64,000 nt of DNA from Microcebus murinus (lineage: Eukaryota > Chordata > Mammalia > Primates > Cheirogaleidae): the NCBI RefSeq assembly GCF_040939455.1, contig NC_134117.1, forward strand, positions 67,478,501-67,542,500. Direction: 5' to 3'. The notes beneath the pieces are model-generated. The model saw only the letters and a list, made by a program, of their open reading frames with translations. It was not told where the DNA came from and made no database searches. Both the position numbers and the translations under genes were made by a program. Positions 1-13,614 of the stretch are shown piece by piece (position 1 is the first letter of the stretch; each line of letters opens with the position of its first letter).

Positions 1-861
1 TGAGAACTAGCAGTGGATAAGACAACGTGTGGAGGGCAACAGTTTAAAGACAGAAATTATCTGAGTTCCTTGTGACCTTGTTGAGGCACTGAAATAACCC
101 AAATTAGACTTTGCCATCTTGGTTAAGCCAGCTAAATACAGGTTTTATGCTATCTCTTCTTTTATTCCAACAAAAGGCATATGAACAGATTCCTCCATCA
201 AATAACTTTTTCATTAGACTAGTGTTCTCCCAACTTTGGGAAGTACCTTTAAAAGTTCAACAAATAGCTAAAAGTTTTTAACATCATACACTATCTTAAT
301 TTTTAATTTAATTTCAGGTATGTAAATTTTCCTTTTTCATTAAATGAGACTAGCTTGTTTTTGACATCTGCTTTGTATTAAACCTTAAACAGTATAACTC
401 CGACAGACACATCAGTTCTTAAAAAAGCCATAAGGATCAACACATTACTTTTAAAACATGAAAATCAATTTATTTCACTCCAAACCTCAATTAGTAAAGC
501 CTATATTGGAAAGGGAATAAACTTGTCTAGAATATATAATAAAAAAAAAAATGCTAGATAAGTTTATTCCCTTTCTAACATAAAATCTACTAAGAAAGGT
601 TTCTACTTAAAACTAAAGAAAACTATTGGAAATATTAAGGCATTTTCTTGCCATTTTTCTTCCACAGGAAAATAATTTAAAAATTGTTTAAACAACCCTA
701 TAGCCAACCAATAGTCTTTCTGGAATAATGTGGACATGAATGGGGAAAAATTAAAGAAACAAATAAGTGAAATGGGTTGGTATGAAAGTGTTCCACTGGA
801 ATTTTTTTAAGAAAAGATTTTAAAGATAAAAAGATAAAACATTAATGAACTATTTACTCAC
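1..861 (-). other. WAPL intron downstream of exon 17 (incomplete)
   Basis: AT-rich unique sequence with no exon. Its only notable structure is a long inverted repeat at 491-593. Confidence 0.8.
491..593. repeat. 103-bp inverted repeat (40-bp arms, 23-nt spacer)
   Basis: Arm 491-530 and arm 554-593 are reverse complements at 33 of 40 positions with no gaps. The inner 23 bp (508-530 with 554-576) differ at only two. Six of the seven differences are transitions. A mostly A/T spacer separates the arms. The layout resembles a palindromic MITE or a pre-miRNA-sized hairpin. Family not recognised. Confidence 0.85.
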
Positions 862-950
862 TGGACTTTCCTGGCAGAGACACCCGAGAAGTAGTGCTGT
901 GTAGGAGGCCACGATGCAATCCTCCATGTGTTTGCCAGCATGCTGAAGGG
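862..950 (-). CDS. WAPL: WAPL exon 17
   Basis: 89 nt: CC completing Ala, then 29 codons [20 protein letters not shown]...CLCQESP, phase 0 end. Acceptor TAACATTTTCAG, donor CCA|GTGAGTAA. It is the penultimate helix pair of the WAPL domain. The remaining C-terminal residues are not in positions 1-861 on either strand, so the last coding exons are outside the window. Confidence 0.95.
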
Positions 951-1164
951 CTGAAAATGTTAAAGAATTATATCAGTATATCCATTAATAACCACCTCGC
1001 AAAATCAACTATTTCTATTAGTTATCTTTCCTTCAAAACTACTAAACATCAACAAATGGTTCTAAGACAACTAGATAGTCATAAATTAACAAAAATTAGC
1101 TCAAAATGGAGTAGGGACCCAAATATAATGGCTAAAAACCATAAACCTTTTGTGTTACAAAGGA

Positions 1165-2050
1165 CACCATTAACAAGGTGAAAAGATAACCCACTGAATG
1201 GGAGAATATATTTGCAAATCATGTATCTGGTAAGGATCAATAACCTATAATGTATAAAGAATTCTTATAACTCAACAAAAAGACAACCCAATTAAAAACT
1301 GGGAAAAGGAACTGAATAGACATTTCTTCAAAGATGATATACAAATGGCCAATGAACACATGAAAAGATGTTCAATATCACTAGTAACAGAGAACTACAA
1401 ATCAAACCACAACATATCATCTCACACTCGCTGGATGACCTAAGACAAATAATGGAACCCTCACCCACTGCTGATGGGAATGTAAAATAGTGCAGCCACA
1501 ATGGAAAACAGCCTGGTTTTTTAAAAAATGTTAAATATAGAGTTAATATATATTGCAACAATTGCAACTCCTAGGTATATATCCAAAAGGAATGTAAATA
1601 TGTCTACAAAAAATGTACAAAATTGTTCACAGTGGCATTATTCATAAAAGCTAAAAAGTAGAAACAACCCAAATGCCTATCAATGGACAAAACGATAAAC
1701 AAAATATGGTACAATAATACTATGGAATATTATTTGGCTATAATAAGGAATGCAATACTAACATATGGTATGTCACTGATAAATTCTTAAACACATTCTG
1801 CTGTATGAAAGAAGCCAGTCACAAAAGGCCACATACATTATATTACTCCTTTTATATGAAATGTCCAGAATAGGCAAACTCATAGAATCAGAAAGTGGAT
1901 TAGTGATTTGCTAGTGGCTGGGGGAGGAGAAAATGGGCGTCATGGCTGTACAGTCTCACGAATTTACTAAAAACTACTGGACTATTCACTTTAAAAAGGT
2001 GAATTTTGCAGTATCTGAATTATATTTCAAAAAGCTGTTTACATTTTTAA
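1165..2050 (+). mobile_element. LINE-1 fragment (old L1M type), ORF2 end and 3' region
   Basis: Recognised by the order of L1 ORF2-end phrases: GGGAGAATATATTTGCAAAT, CAATGAACACATGAAAAGATG, TGCAGCCACAATGGAAAACA and AACCCAAATGCCTATCAATG, followed by a TGGAATATTATTTGGCTATA segment. Heavily mutated, non-coding. Confidence 0.85.
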
Positions 2051-2212
2051 AAGATAGCTAAACAACCAAAAATATCACTATGCCCCCCCCCCAAATATCA
2101 AAACCAAAAGAAAAAGAAATGTCTGACAACATCAGAACTAATGGCATTAGGTTTCGGGAGAAGCTCAGAATGAGACATTGCTGGGTATTCCTACCTAGGT
2201 GAAGCTGAACAT

Positions 2213-2472
2213 ACTACAGCTGTCCCTCGGAATCCACAAAACATTGGCTCCAAGAAGCCCCCCCATACCAAAATCCAAGGATGCTCAAGTCTCTGATACA
2301 AACTGGCACAGTGTTTGCATGTAACCTATGTACATCCTCTCTAGATTACTTATAGTACTATACTTTTTATTTAGATTGTTTATATTGGATTTTTTCCCAA
2401 AATATTTTTTATTTACTCATGGTTAGTTGACTCTGAGGATGCGGAACCCATTAATATAGAGAGCTGACAATT
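2213..2472 (+). mobile_element. Tigger-type DNA transposon relic (MER2-like)
   Basis: Starts ACAGCTGTCCCTCGGAATCC and includes ACCAAAATCCAAGGATGCTC and a terminal GATGCGGAACCC segment, matching the ends of the non-autonomous MER2/Tigger family. About 260 bp. Confidence 0.8.
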
Positions 2473-2970
2473 TAAATGTCCTAACCTTAGTGACAGGAAA
2501 TTCAAATGGCTATTCTATAGAACTTGTATGAATAGTAAAACAAGTATCAGAATTACTGACAATAGTAGATACTCTAAGATTTGATTAGTGAAGATATTAC
2601 CCCCAAAGTAATCCTTCCTGTGTTTGCCACCTAGTACTAACCTTTGACAACTATTCTTAGAATTTATGACCATAAAGCTCAGTTTAAAGTGCAACTGACA
2701 AAACAATCTAAAGAATTCAAAACTGGAAAAACCATTTTGTGTAGCTGCTTTCCAAACAGATGAGCAAAGAAAAGAAGGGCCCAGGAAGGAAAAGTGACTC
2801 GATCTTTCCTGTCGCTAGCATGTGTGCCACCGACATCCACCTTCCTAATTGCTAGGAAGAACAATACTTAAGTATCAAAACCTGTCTGGGCTGAACTTGA
2901 AAAGCCCTAAAGTAACAGCTAGATTATGACAATATGTGAATTAAAATACTTTAAAAAAAAACAAAATCAG

Positions 2971-3299
2971 TCCGGGCGCAGTGGCTCACACCTGTAATCC
3001 TAGCTCTCTGGGAGGCCGAGGCAGGCGGATTGCTCAAGACCAGGAGTTCGAAACCAGCCTGAGCAAGAGTGATACCCCGTTTCTACTATAAATATAAAGA
3101 AATTAATTGGCCAACTAATATATATAGAAAAAATTAGCCGGGCATGGTGGCGCATGCCTGTAGTCTCAGCTACTCGGGAGGCTGAGGCAGGATTGCTTGA
3201 GCCCAGGAGTTTGAGGTTGCTGTGAGCTAGGCTGACGCCACAACACTCACTCTAGCCTAGGCAACAAAGCGAGACTCTGTCTCAAAAAAAAAAAAAAAA
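2971..3299 (+). mobile_element. Alu (lemur type, long linker)
   Basis: Full-length dimer with the AATTGGCCAACTAATATATATAG linker and a 15-A tail. It sits in the intron after WAPL exon 16, antisense to the gene. Confidence 0.95.
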
Positions 3300-3346
3300 T
3301 CAAAGCATTATGCTCAATTTGACTATACTATTCAAAATAAATATAC

Positions 3347-3554
3347 CTTTATTGAGGTCAAGTTCTTCATCATCCTCCTCCTTCTTATGTATCTCTTCTG
3401 TACCATCAGTCTTTTCAGTTGACACCCACTGTATTTCTCCACTTGTTTCTTGCCACTCTCCACTCTTATCATGCTGAGTGGTGGGAGCATCTTTGATCAA
3501 CTCATCTGTTTTACTTTCGGCCAACTGGGCTGCTCGTTCTCGTTCAAGGAATAG
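3347..3554 (-). CDS. WAPL: WAPL exon 16
   Basis: 208 nt, 69 codons plus one base: [20 protein letters not shown]...DDEELDLNK. Acceptor TTTTTATCAG, donor AAAG|GTATATTT. It starts with the end of a HEAT helix and then forms a charged acidic loop rich in E, D and K. The final G joins CC of exon 17 to give Ala. An Alu begins 48 bp past the donor (2971-3299), and the intron upstream holds the solo LTR. Confidence 0.97.
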
Positions 3555-3685
3555 CTGATAAAAATTATTTTTGAAGATCATTAAAAACAAATCAACTAAC
3601 ATACAGACACCTAAATTCAAGGTTCTGATTTATTTTAAATATATCGCTAACTCTAAAGAAGGCTGTCTGGTAAAAAGTGAGTGTA

Positions 3686-4289
3686 GGCCGGACGCGGTGG
3701 CTCACGCCTGTAATCCTTGCACTCTGGGAGGCTGAGGTGGGTGGATTGCTCCAGGTCAGGAGTTCGAAACCAGCCTGAGCAAGAGCGAGACCCGTCTCTA
3801 CTATAAATAGAAAGAAATTAATTGGCCAACTAATATATATAGAAAAATTAGCTGGCACATGCCTGTAGACCCAGGTACTCGGGAGGTTGATGTCGCGCCC
3901 GCCTCGCCAGCAAGGAAGACGCGGCAACCGGAGTTCTTCTGACAGCGCTTTAATGGGGATTGCTTAACTGGTTACATGCGGAGACGCCGAGGCGTTCTCG
4001 GCGGCTGCTTATAAAGGCAGTAAGTACACTGGGCATTGTCTGATTGGATAAGGCACTTGGAAGGGAGGAGACAAACTCTGCCCATGCGCTGAGCACTTGT
4101 TTGTCAGACTAACAGGGTTTGACCAGGAAGCGGGCGCCATCTTGGAATGGCGTTGCCACCGCGCCCCACAGGTTGAGGCAGGATTGCTTGAGCCCAGGAG
4201 TTTGAGGTTGCTGTGAGCTAGGCTGACGCCACAGCACTCACTCAAGCCTGGACAACAGAGTGAGACTCTGTCTCAAAAAAAAAAAAAAA
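3686..4289 (+). mobile_element. Alu interrupted by a solo LTR
   Basis: The Alu body is 3686-3890 plus 4171-4289, split by the LTR at 3891-4170. Its own target duplication AGTGAGTGTA is visible at 3676-3685 and 4291-4300. Confidence 0.93.
3891..4170 (-). mobile_element. Solo LTR of an endogenous retrovirus (class II/betaretrovirus-like)
   Basis: 280 bp, GC-rich unlike its surroundings, bounded by TG...CA and flanked by a perfect 6-bp duplication GGTTGA (3885-3890 and 4171-4176) inside an Alu. Read on the minus strand it has a TTTATAAG box (4008-4015) followed about 55 bp later by an ATTAAA poly(A) signal (3949-3954), the expected U3-R order, so it is probably in the same orientation as WAPL. 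No internal viral genes remain. A 6-bp duplication is usual for betaretrovirus-like (ERVK) elements. The specific family was not identified. Confidence 0.85.
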
Positions 4290-4707
4290 GAGTGAGTGTA
4301 AGTAAAAGGTTTTAGTCTGTATCTTACTGAAAGCCAAAACAAAACTATAAATGCTGCTAGGACTTAATCAAGTAATCTATTAAATTATGCAAGTACTGCT
4401 TCTAAGAATGAAAATTTCAATTTCCTTTAATTTGGATAATACTAACAAATTCAAATAAAAAACAAAACAAGACTCAATTCAAATTAACCCAGGCAGACTA
4501 GATGAGTTAATGGGAAAGGAAGGACACTGAATTAAACAACATGATGTTGAGGGGGAGAAGCAACATGGGTTCTTCTAAGAATTTAAGAGATAAATAATCA
4601 GCAAAAGTCAAAAGCAAAAGGTCTCAGAAAGAACTGGATCTCAACTAACATTATTAGCATTTTTACCAAGTGAAGTACTCAGGGAAAGTCTAAGTCAAAA
4701 GGAACAC

Positions 4708-4972
4708 ACCAGACCAGATACAGTAGCTGACACCTGTAATCCTAGCACTCTGGGAGGCCAAGTAGGAGGATCCCCTCAGTTTGACAACAACCTGAGCAAG
4801 AGTGAGACCCTGTCGCTAATAGAAAGAAAAAAACTAGCTGGATATGGTGGTACTCGCCTATAGTACCAGCTACCAGAAGGCTGAGGCAGGAGCGCTTGAG
4901 CCCAGGAGTTTGAGGTTGTTGTGAGCTAGGCTGAAGCTGTGGCACTCTAGCCAGGGGGTGAGGGGGAACACC
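4708..4972 (+). mobile_element. Alu, diverged
   Basis: GACACCTGTAATCCTAGCAC and TTTGAGGTTGTTGTGAGCTA blocks. Several small deletions and no clear tail. Confidence 0.85.
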
Positions 4973-5235
4973 AAACTCCTTTGCTTCACTTACTTTATTG
5001 TCCTCTATGCTGGTACAGTGCAGAACACATAGAAAGCATTGAATATACTCAGTTTCATGGTTTGGGAAAAGCTCCAATTTACTAACTACCTGAAGATCAA
5101 ATGCCAAGCAGCCCTCAAAAATGTGCTGAATATATAGAAGATTGGTATATAAACTTCAAAGACAGCTAGTATAAGATAATATCCTAGAGAAAATAAAGTT
5201 TAAGCTTTATATAGAAAAGCTATTCTGAAAACTGA

Positions 5236-5345
5236 TCCAGGAATCTCTGGGAGTCCTTGAGACCCTATCAAGGATTCTGGAAGGCCAAACTTACATTCAT
5301 AATATTATTAAGGTCATTAAATATGAAATGTCTGATTTCCTTAAG
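5236..5345 (+). mobile_element. hAT-like DNA transposon fragment
   Basis: GTCCTTGAGACCCTATCAAG followed by CATAATATTATTAAGGTC resembles part of an old hAT-Charlie-type repeat. It is related to the fragment at 47190. The family is not certain. Confidence 0.45.
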
Positions 5346-5474
5346 TATTAAATTTGACAGCTGATATCTCTGACATTTCCATTTTGACACTTGTTTTATT
5401 TTTATTGTGAAGGTACACTCTCATTCTTTCAAACACATGGTTTCTGGTTTGTGATTATCTTTCAAAAAAATTTT

Positions 5475-6860
<1,386 letters not shown>

Positions 6861-7299
6861 TTTTTATACTTCTTTAAATTTTTTTTAAACGTTCTTACCT
6901 AGCAAAGTTTCTGCATGTATAAACTACAACTTTTGATTCAAAATTGGACCTAATACTAAGAAGTCAGCCTTCCTAGCAATCATTCTTGTGAAAAAAAAAA
7001 AAAAAAAGAAGTCAGCCTACTTCTTTCTCTCATAAGGGTACAGTGGAATTTATAGTCTACATGCCATGTGATTATGTCACCACTCTAATGGCTATGTATT
7101 TTCCTAATTTTAATTTATAAGTCAGTAAATTTATAGTAGATATAAACAAAAGCTCTTTGGGTTTCCTAATAATTTTTAAGAAGACCTGAAAGGAAATTAT
7201 TTAAGAGAATGATAGGCTCCTAGTCATGACTCAGGAAAGGATCAAGTTTTTGTAGATTAATTTCTGAAGACACAACTTCAAGCATTATTGGTTTCAAAA

Positions 7300-8340
<1,041 letters not shown>

Positions 8341-8549
8341 ATTACTTCTGATTTTTAAAATAAACAGATCAATTAATTTTTCAAGAGTAAATTAGAAAAA
8401 CACTAGGCAGAAGAACGTTTGGTCAGTAATCAGAACTACTTAATTTGAAAATTACTAGATTAAGATCAATGCTATCAATACTACTAAGGATATAAATCTG
8501 AATGTTAATTTTCCCACTATATCTTTGAATTTGAGAATTAAGAGCCATT

Positions 8550-8880
8550 TCTTTTTTTTTTTTTGAGACAGAGTCTCACTTTGTTGCCCAGGCTAGAGTG
8601 AGTGCTGTGGTATCAGCCTAGCTTACAGCAACCTCAAATTCCTGGGCTCAAGCGATCCTACTGCCTCAGCCTCCCAAGTAGCTGGGACTAAAGGCATGCA
8701 CCACCATGCCCAGCTAATTTTTTGTATATATATTTTTAGTTGGTCAATTAATTTCTTTCTATTTTTAGTAGAGACAGGGTCTCGGCTCAGGCTGGTTTTG
8801 AACTCCTGACCTTGAGCAATCCACCCACCTTGGCCTCCCAGAGTGCTACGATTACAGGCGTGAGCCACCATGCCCAGCCA
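8550..8880 (-). mobile_element. Alu (sense to WAPL)
   Basis: Poly-T start and CCACCATGCCCAGCC end, with a GAGCCATTTCTT duplication on both flanks. Confidence 0.95.
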
Positions 8881-8908
8881 GGAGCCATTTCTTGATACTT
8901 AAGATAAT

Positions 8909-8961
8909 TGAGCACTCTAGCGTGGGCAACAGAGTGAGACTCTGTCACACACACAAAAAAA
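8909..8961 (+). mobile_element. Alu right-end fragment
   Basis: Only GAGCACTCTAGCGTGGGCAA to CTCTGTCACACACAC is left. Confidence 0.75.
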
Positions 8962-9149
8962 GATAACCGAGTAGAAGGTGACACAATTCTCTAAAACAAG
9001 AGTAACAGAACCTACCACTCGAAATGTCTTACAGTCTAAAAACAAAAACTTCAGACGGATTAAAAATTGGCAAATGCTAGCAGGTAAAAGAAAGCTAGGC
9101 ATGATATAGGGTGATACCCTGAAGAACAAGCCACTTCTACAACACGTAG

Positions 9150-9955
9150 TACAAAAGAGGAATACTGGGCTGGATATACCAAACATTCCCAGGTCAATCA
9201 GTCAGAGTAGGAAAATTTGTGACTATTCCTAAACTCACAAACAGGGGTCTCCTGGAGTGTGGGAATATTTTCTGCAGATTAATCCCTACTATGGGAATAA
9301 TGCAGATCAATCTTCTATTTCTTCAAAAACAACTCCCAAAGCCATTGATGGTATATTTTTATTCATTTTGGGTTCTATTAAGCAGGCGGCAGAATGATTG
9401 AAAAAACTCTGGTACAACCATACAAGGTAATGCCTACTTAGCAATAATGATAAGTGCAAGAATCTGGATAGACTGCAAGGACATATGATTAATGAAAAAA
9501 AGTCAAACTCAAAAGGTTACACAGGATTCCATTTATATAACATTCTTGAAAAGACTGGAGATGGAGAATAGATTAGTAGTAGGTAGGAGATAGGGAAGGC
9601 CAGCAGGCTAGGTATTGGGTAGCACAAGGGAATCCTTCTGTGGTGATAGTTCTGTACCTTAGTGTAGTGGTGAGTTCATGAACCTAAACATGGAATAAAA
9701 ATGCATGAAAGTATTCATGTCACACACACACATATAAATGAACGCAGGTTAAAATGATGAAACTGAATAAAGGCCTTAAGTCTAGTTAATAGAAATGTAA
9801 GAATGTCAAGTTATTGGTTTTGATATTGTACTACAGTAATGTAAGATGTCACCATTAGACAAAGCTAGGTAAAGAGTAAATGGGAATCTTTGTACTATTT
9901 TTGTAACTTCCTGTGAGTCTATACTCAACTCAAAATAAAAAGCTTAAAAACAGAA
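9150..9955 (+). mobile_element. LINE-1 (L1M) 3' region
   Basis: L1 3' phrases ACACAGGATTCCATTTATAT and GTGATAGTTCTGTACCTTAG, then a terminal TCAAAATAAAAAGCTT. Diverged; the 5' limit is approximate. Confidence 0.7.
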
Positions 9956-10281
9956 TTACACAGGAAAAAAATGCTTCTTTTAGCAGAAAAATAAATCAAT
10001 AAGTAAATGAGGTCTACAAAGAAAAAATAGTCTATTATTACCAATTATTGTTAATGAATTACTACTACTGTTTAGATATTATTATCATGATAATTTATCA
10101 CTGGTTTCACATATCATTTTATTTTTAATAACTAAGGACTAAAATTTCAAGGCCATTCAAAACTGATTATTCTGAAGCCTAGGAAAAATGCCTAGGGATT
10201 ATATCTCATCTATAGTCAACACTCAATTATACATAACAGAGAAGAGTAAGAGGAAAATGAAAAATTAAGACTTTATTTTTT

Positions 10282-10614
10282 ATTTATTTTTTTTTTTGTG
10301 AGACAGAGTCTTGCTTGTTGCCCAGGCTATAGTGAGTGCCGTGACGTCAGCCTAGCTCACAGCAATCTCAAACTCCTGGGCTCAAGTAATCCTTCTGCCT
10401 CAGCCTCCCAAGTAGCTGGGACTACAGGCATGCGCCACCATGCCCGGCTAATTGTGTATATATATATATATATGCCAATTAATTTCTTTCTATTTATAGT
10501 AGAGACGGGGTCTCGCTCTTGCTCAGGCTGGTTTCGAACTCCTGACCTTGAGCAATCCGCCCGCCTCGGCCTCCCAGAGAGCTAGGATTACAGGCGTGAG
10601 CCACCGCGCCTGGC
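10282..10614 (-). mobile_element. Alu (lemur type, sense to WAPL)
   Basis: Full dimer with an expanded TATATATATATA linker; AAAATTAAGACTTT-type duplication on both flanks. It lies 540 bp downstream of the WAPL exon 15 donor. Confidence 0.95.
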
Positions 10615-11154
10615 CAAAAACTAAGACTTTAAATGGCTCAAAGAAACTGTCTCTTCCCAAGATTTCTCATGCTCGGCCACTTTGTCACTTTCTATACTTG
10701 TTAAAGAACAAGTGACGAAGCACTAACAGTGTTCTGGAAACAGATCAGACCAGTAAGTAAATATTGGAGGGCTGGATAGGATGGGGCTGGATTCTCAATT
10801 TGTTTCATTTCCAATTTGATTCATAAAACAAATGAGCCTTGTTATCACTTCTTGAGGAGTGATTACAATAGCTGAGTAAAGCCAGTGGTCTACAGAGAAA
10901 TTGTACATTTTTCATTGGTTAAGAATACTGGTTATAATCAAGTTTCATCCTGGAAACTATGACTATTTAAGAATTGGTCAGGTCTAAAAGACATTCCCTC
11001 CCCACCCCAGCAAAGATATCCTTCAGAAGTTCTAAATTTAAAACATTAAATTAAATTTAAAAAGGACAAGGAGATAAAAAGGTACAATTGATAAAGGAAT
11101 TGGAAGATGCAACAAACTACAGGTGTTAGTTTGTTTTTTTTAAGTTGTTCTTAC

Positions 11155-11319
11155 CTGCACTAAAGCCTGAACGGCATGAACTTGTCCAGCTATCCTTAAA
11201 CTATCATCTCCTTCTCCACTACAGAAAGAAGAATCAAAAGAACACGATGTTTCCATGTTGACAAGACAGTGCCGATTCCGAGCACTATACTCCACTAGAT
11301 TTATCAGCAGACCTAAGCC
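11155..11319 (-). CDS. WAPL: WAPL exon 15
   Basis: 165 nt, 55 codons, phase 0 at both ends: [20 protein letters not shown]...VHAVQALVQ. Acceptor AATTTTTGTAG, donor CAG|GTAAGAAC. It encodes a long hydrophobic helix, a Ser/Gly-rich loop ([11 protein letters not shown]) and another helix of the WAPL domain. In-frame skipping would be possible. Confidence 0.97.
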
Positions 11320-11700
11320 CTACAAAAATTTTAAAAGATACATATTATCATAGGTGAGAACTTATAACAAATGAACACAATATATGTAATTTTTATTGGC
11401 AACTTATAAAAACCTGGTAATCAGTGTTTTATCCTCTGAAAAATGGCTAAAAACCATTATGTAACATAAGAAAGATTCCAAAAGAATCATTCCTTTGGTT
11501 TTTAATCACCACTTTTAGTTTCCATATTTTTCATTTTTACATGGAGTCCTTCATGGCTGTCTTTTGTACAGTAAGAGGAATGTTCATACAGAATTTATGA
11601 ATATAATCCCATAACATATTAAACAACTAGTTCTTACACTAAGATGAATGTTTTCATACTAGATAAAATACACACTTTTAAAACAGCCATTTCAACTTAC
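11320..11700 (-). other. Intron between WAPL exons 14 and 15
   Basis: 381 bp of AT-rich unique sequence with no repeat or exon seen. Confidence 0.85.
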
Positions 11701-11816
11701 CAGCACTCGAATATCAAATCTCTGCTCCTGAGGTAGGTACTTTGGAACCTGAAGCACACAGTTCATTGCTGTGCCTATGAGGCCATCCTGTTCTCCTGTT
11801 TTGGTGCTGCCCCACT
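11701..11816 (-). CDS. WAPL: WAPL exon 14
   Basis: 116 nt: AG completing Glu, then 38 codons [20 protein letters not shown]...QRFDIRVL, phase 0 end. Acceptor TTCTTGTGTCAG, donor CTG|GTAAGTT. Contains the conserved E-W-G-S-T-K turn. The following intron is 381 bp of unique sequence. Confidence 0.96.
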
Positions 11817-11984
11817 CTGACACAAGAAATGGAAATGGAAAAATTGTTGCTAATACTTCCTTTTGAAAATAAACCAGTATTTATTAAAATGGACATTAAC
11901 TTAGGATTATATAGTTATCCTTTTATTGAAATACACTGTTGATACTTCTGGTCCAAGCTACCAGGCTAATTCTAAAATTATCAA

Positions 11985-12284
11985 CTCCTGGTATTGTGCA
12001 GTGCCTCATGCCTGTAATCCTACCACTCTGGGAGGTCAAAGAGGGAGGATCATTTGAGGCCAGGAATTTGAGACCAGTCTGAGCAAAGGCAAGACCCCAT
12101 CTCTACTATAAATAGAAAAATTAGCCGGGCATGGTGGTGTGTACCTATAGTCCCAGCTACATAGGAGGCTGAGGCAGGAGGACTGCTTAATCCCAGAAGT
12201 TTGAGGTTGCAGTGAGCCACTGCACTCTAGCCCAGAGACAGAGCAAGATCCTGTCTCAAAACAAAACAAACAAACAAAAACCCC
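11985..12284 (+). mobile_element. Alu, older
   Basis: Diverged dimer lacking the long lemur linker; the tail has become CAAAACAAACAAACAAAA. Confidence 0.9.
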
Positions 12285-12309
12285 AACAAAGTTAAAATGA
12301 TCAGCTTCT

Positions 12310-12642
<333 letters not shown>

Positions 12643-12720
12643 GATCAGCTTCTAAAAGCAGTTTAAACCTACATATGGGTAAGTCAAGTACATTATGGCA
12701 GTTAAAAAATCACTACACTG

Positions 12721-13013
12721 ACCCGGCCCAGTGGCTCATGCCTGTAATCCTAGCACTCTGAGAGGCCGACATGGGAGAATCACTTAAGGTTAGGAGTTCG
12801 AGACTGGGTTGAATAACAGCCAGACCCCTGTCTCTACACAAAATAGAAAATTAGCCAGGCCTGGTGGCACATGGCTATAGTCCCAGTCACTGGGGAGGTT
12901 GAGGCAGGAGGCTCACTTGAGCCCAGGCGTCTGAGGTTGCTGTGAGCTAGGCTGACGCCATGGCACTCTAGCCCGGGCAACTGAGTAAGACTCTGTCTCA
13001 AAAAAAAAAAAAA
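12721..13013 (+). mobile_element. Alu, first half of an inverted pair
   Basis: Starts GACCCGGCCCAGTGGCTCAT, short linker. It faces the minus-strand Alu at 13079 across 65 bp. Confidence 0.92.
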
Positions 13014-13078
13014 TATTACTACATTAAGAAAAGAAACAAAGGGGATTAATTTGTTTTTACATATAATATACAATCTTT

Positions 13079-13399
13079 CTTTTTTTGAGACAAAGTCTCA
13101 ATCTGTTGCCTGGGCTAGAGTGCCATGGTGTCAGTCTAACTCAGAGCAATCTAAAACTCCTGGACTCAAGCAAGCCTCCTGCCTCTGCCTCCCCTGTGGC
13201 TGGGACTACAGGCAAGTGCCACCATGCCCGGTTAATTTTTTTTCTATATATTTTTAGTTGGCCAATTAATTTCTATTTTTAGTAGAGACGGGGTCTCGTT
13301 CTTGCTCAGGCTGGTTTCCAACTCCTGACCTTGAGCGATCCTCCCACCCTGGCTTCCCAGAGTGCTAGGATTACAGGTGTGAGCCACCACGCCCAGCCC
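13079..13399 (-). mobile_element. Alu, second half of an inverted pair
   Basis: Opposite orientation to its neighbour. Its 5' end lies 45 bp from the WAPL exon 13 donor. Confidence 0.92.
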
Positions 13400-13444
13400 C
13401 TATACAATCTTTCAATGAGAAAATATGAAGAAAATACTACTTAC

Positions 13445-13614
13445 CATTATCATTAGTTAAATTGAGCAACACCCCAATGATGGCCCTCATGCAGTCCTCC
13501 ACTGCTTTGCCCACATGGTTAGTTACATTCTGGTGCGGCTTACTGTCGGCTAAGCATATGCTATCTTCAGCACGATTATACTGCTGAATCAGTTCTTCAC
13601 AATGCTGTAACGCT
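13445..13614 (-). CDS. WAPL: WAPL exon 13
   Basis: 170 nt: A completing Arg, then 56 codons [18 protein letters not shown]...[12 protein letters not shown], then G of a split Glu codon. Acceptor is a poly-T tract followed by AAG, donor AATG|GTAAGTA. It encodes HEAT-type helices. A pair of inverted Alus (12721-13013 plus, 13079-13399 minus) lies directly downstream in the intron, the nearer one 45 bp from the donor. Confidence 0.96.

Noticed and set aside
1..861. The last WAPL exons
   Set aside because: Searched the minus strand for the expected C-terminal residues after QESP; nothing matches, so they lie outside.
3891..4170. A CpG-island promoter for an antisense gene
   Set aside because: The GC-rich block has LTR ends and a 6-bp duplication, which explains it better.
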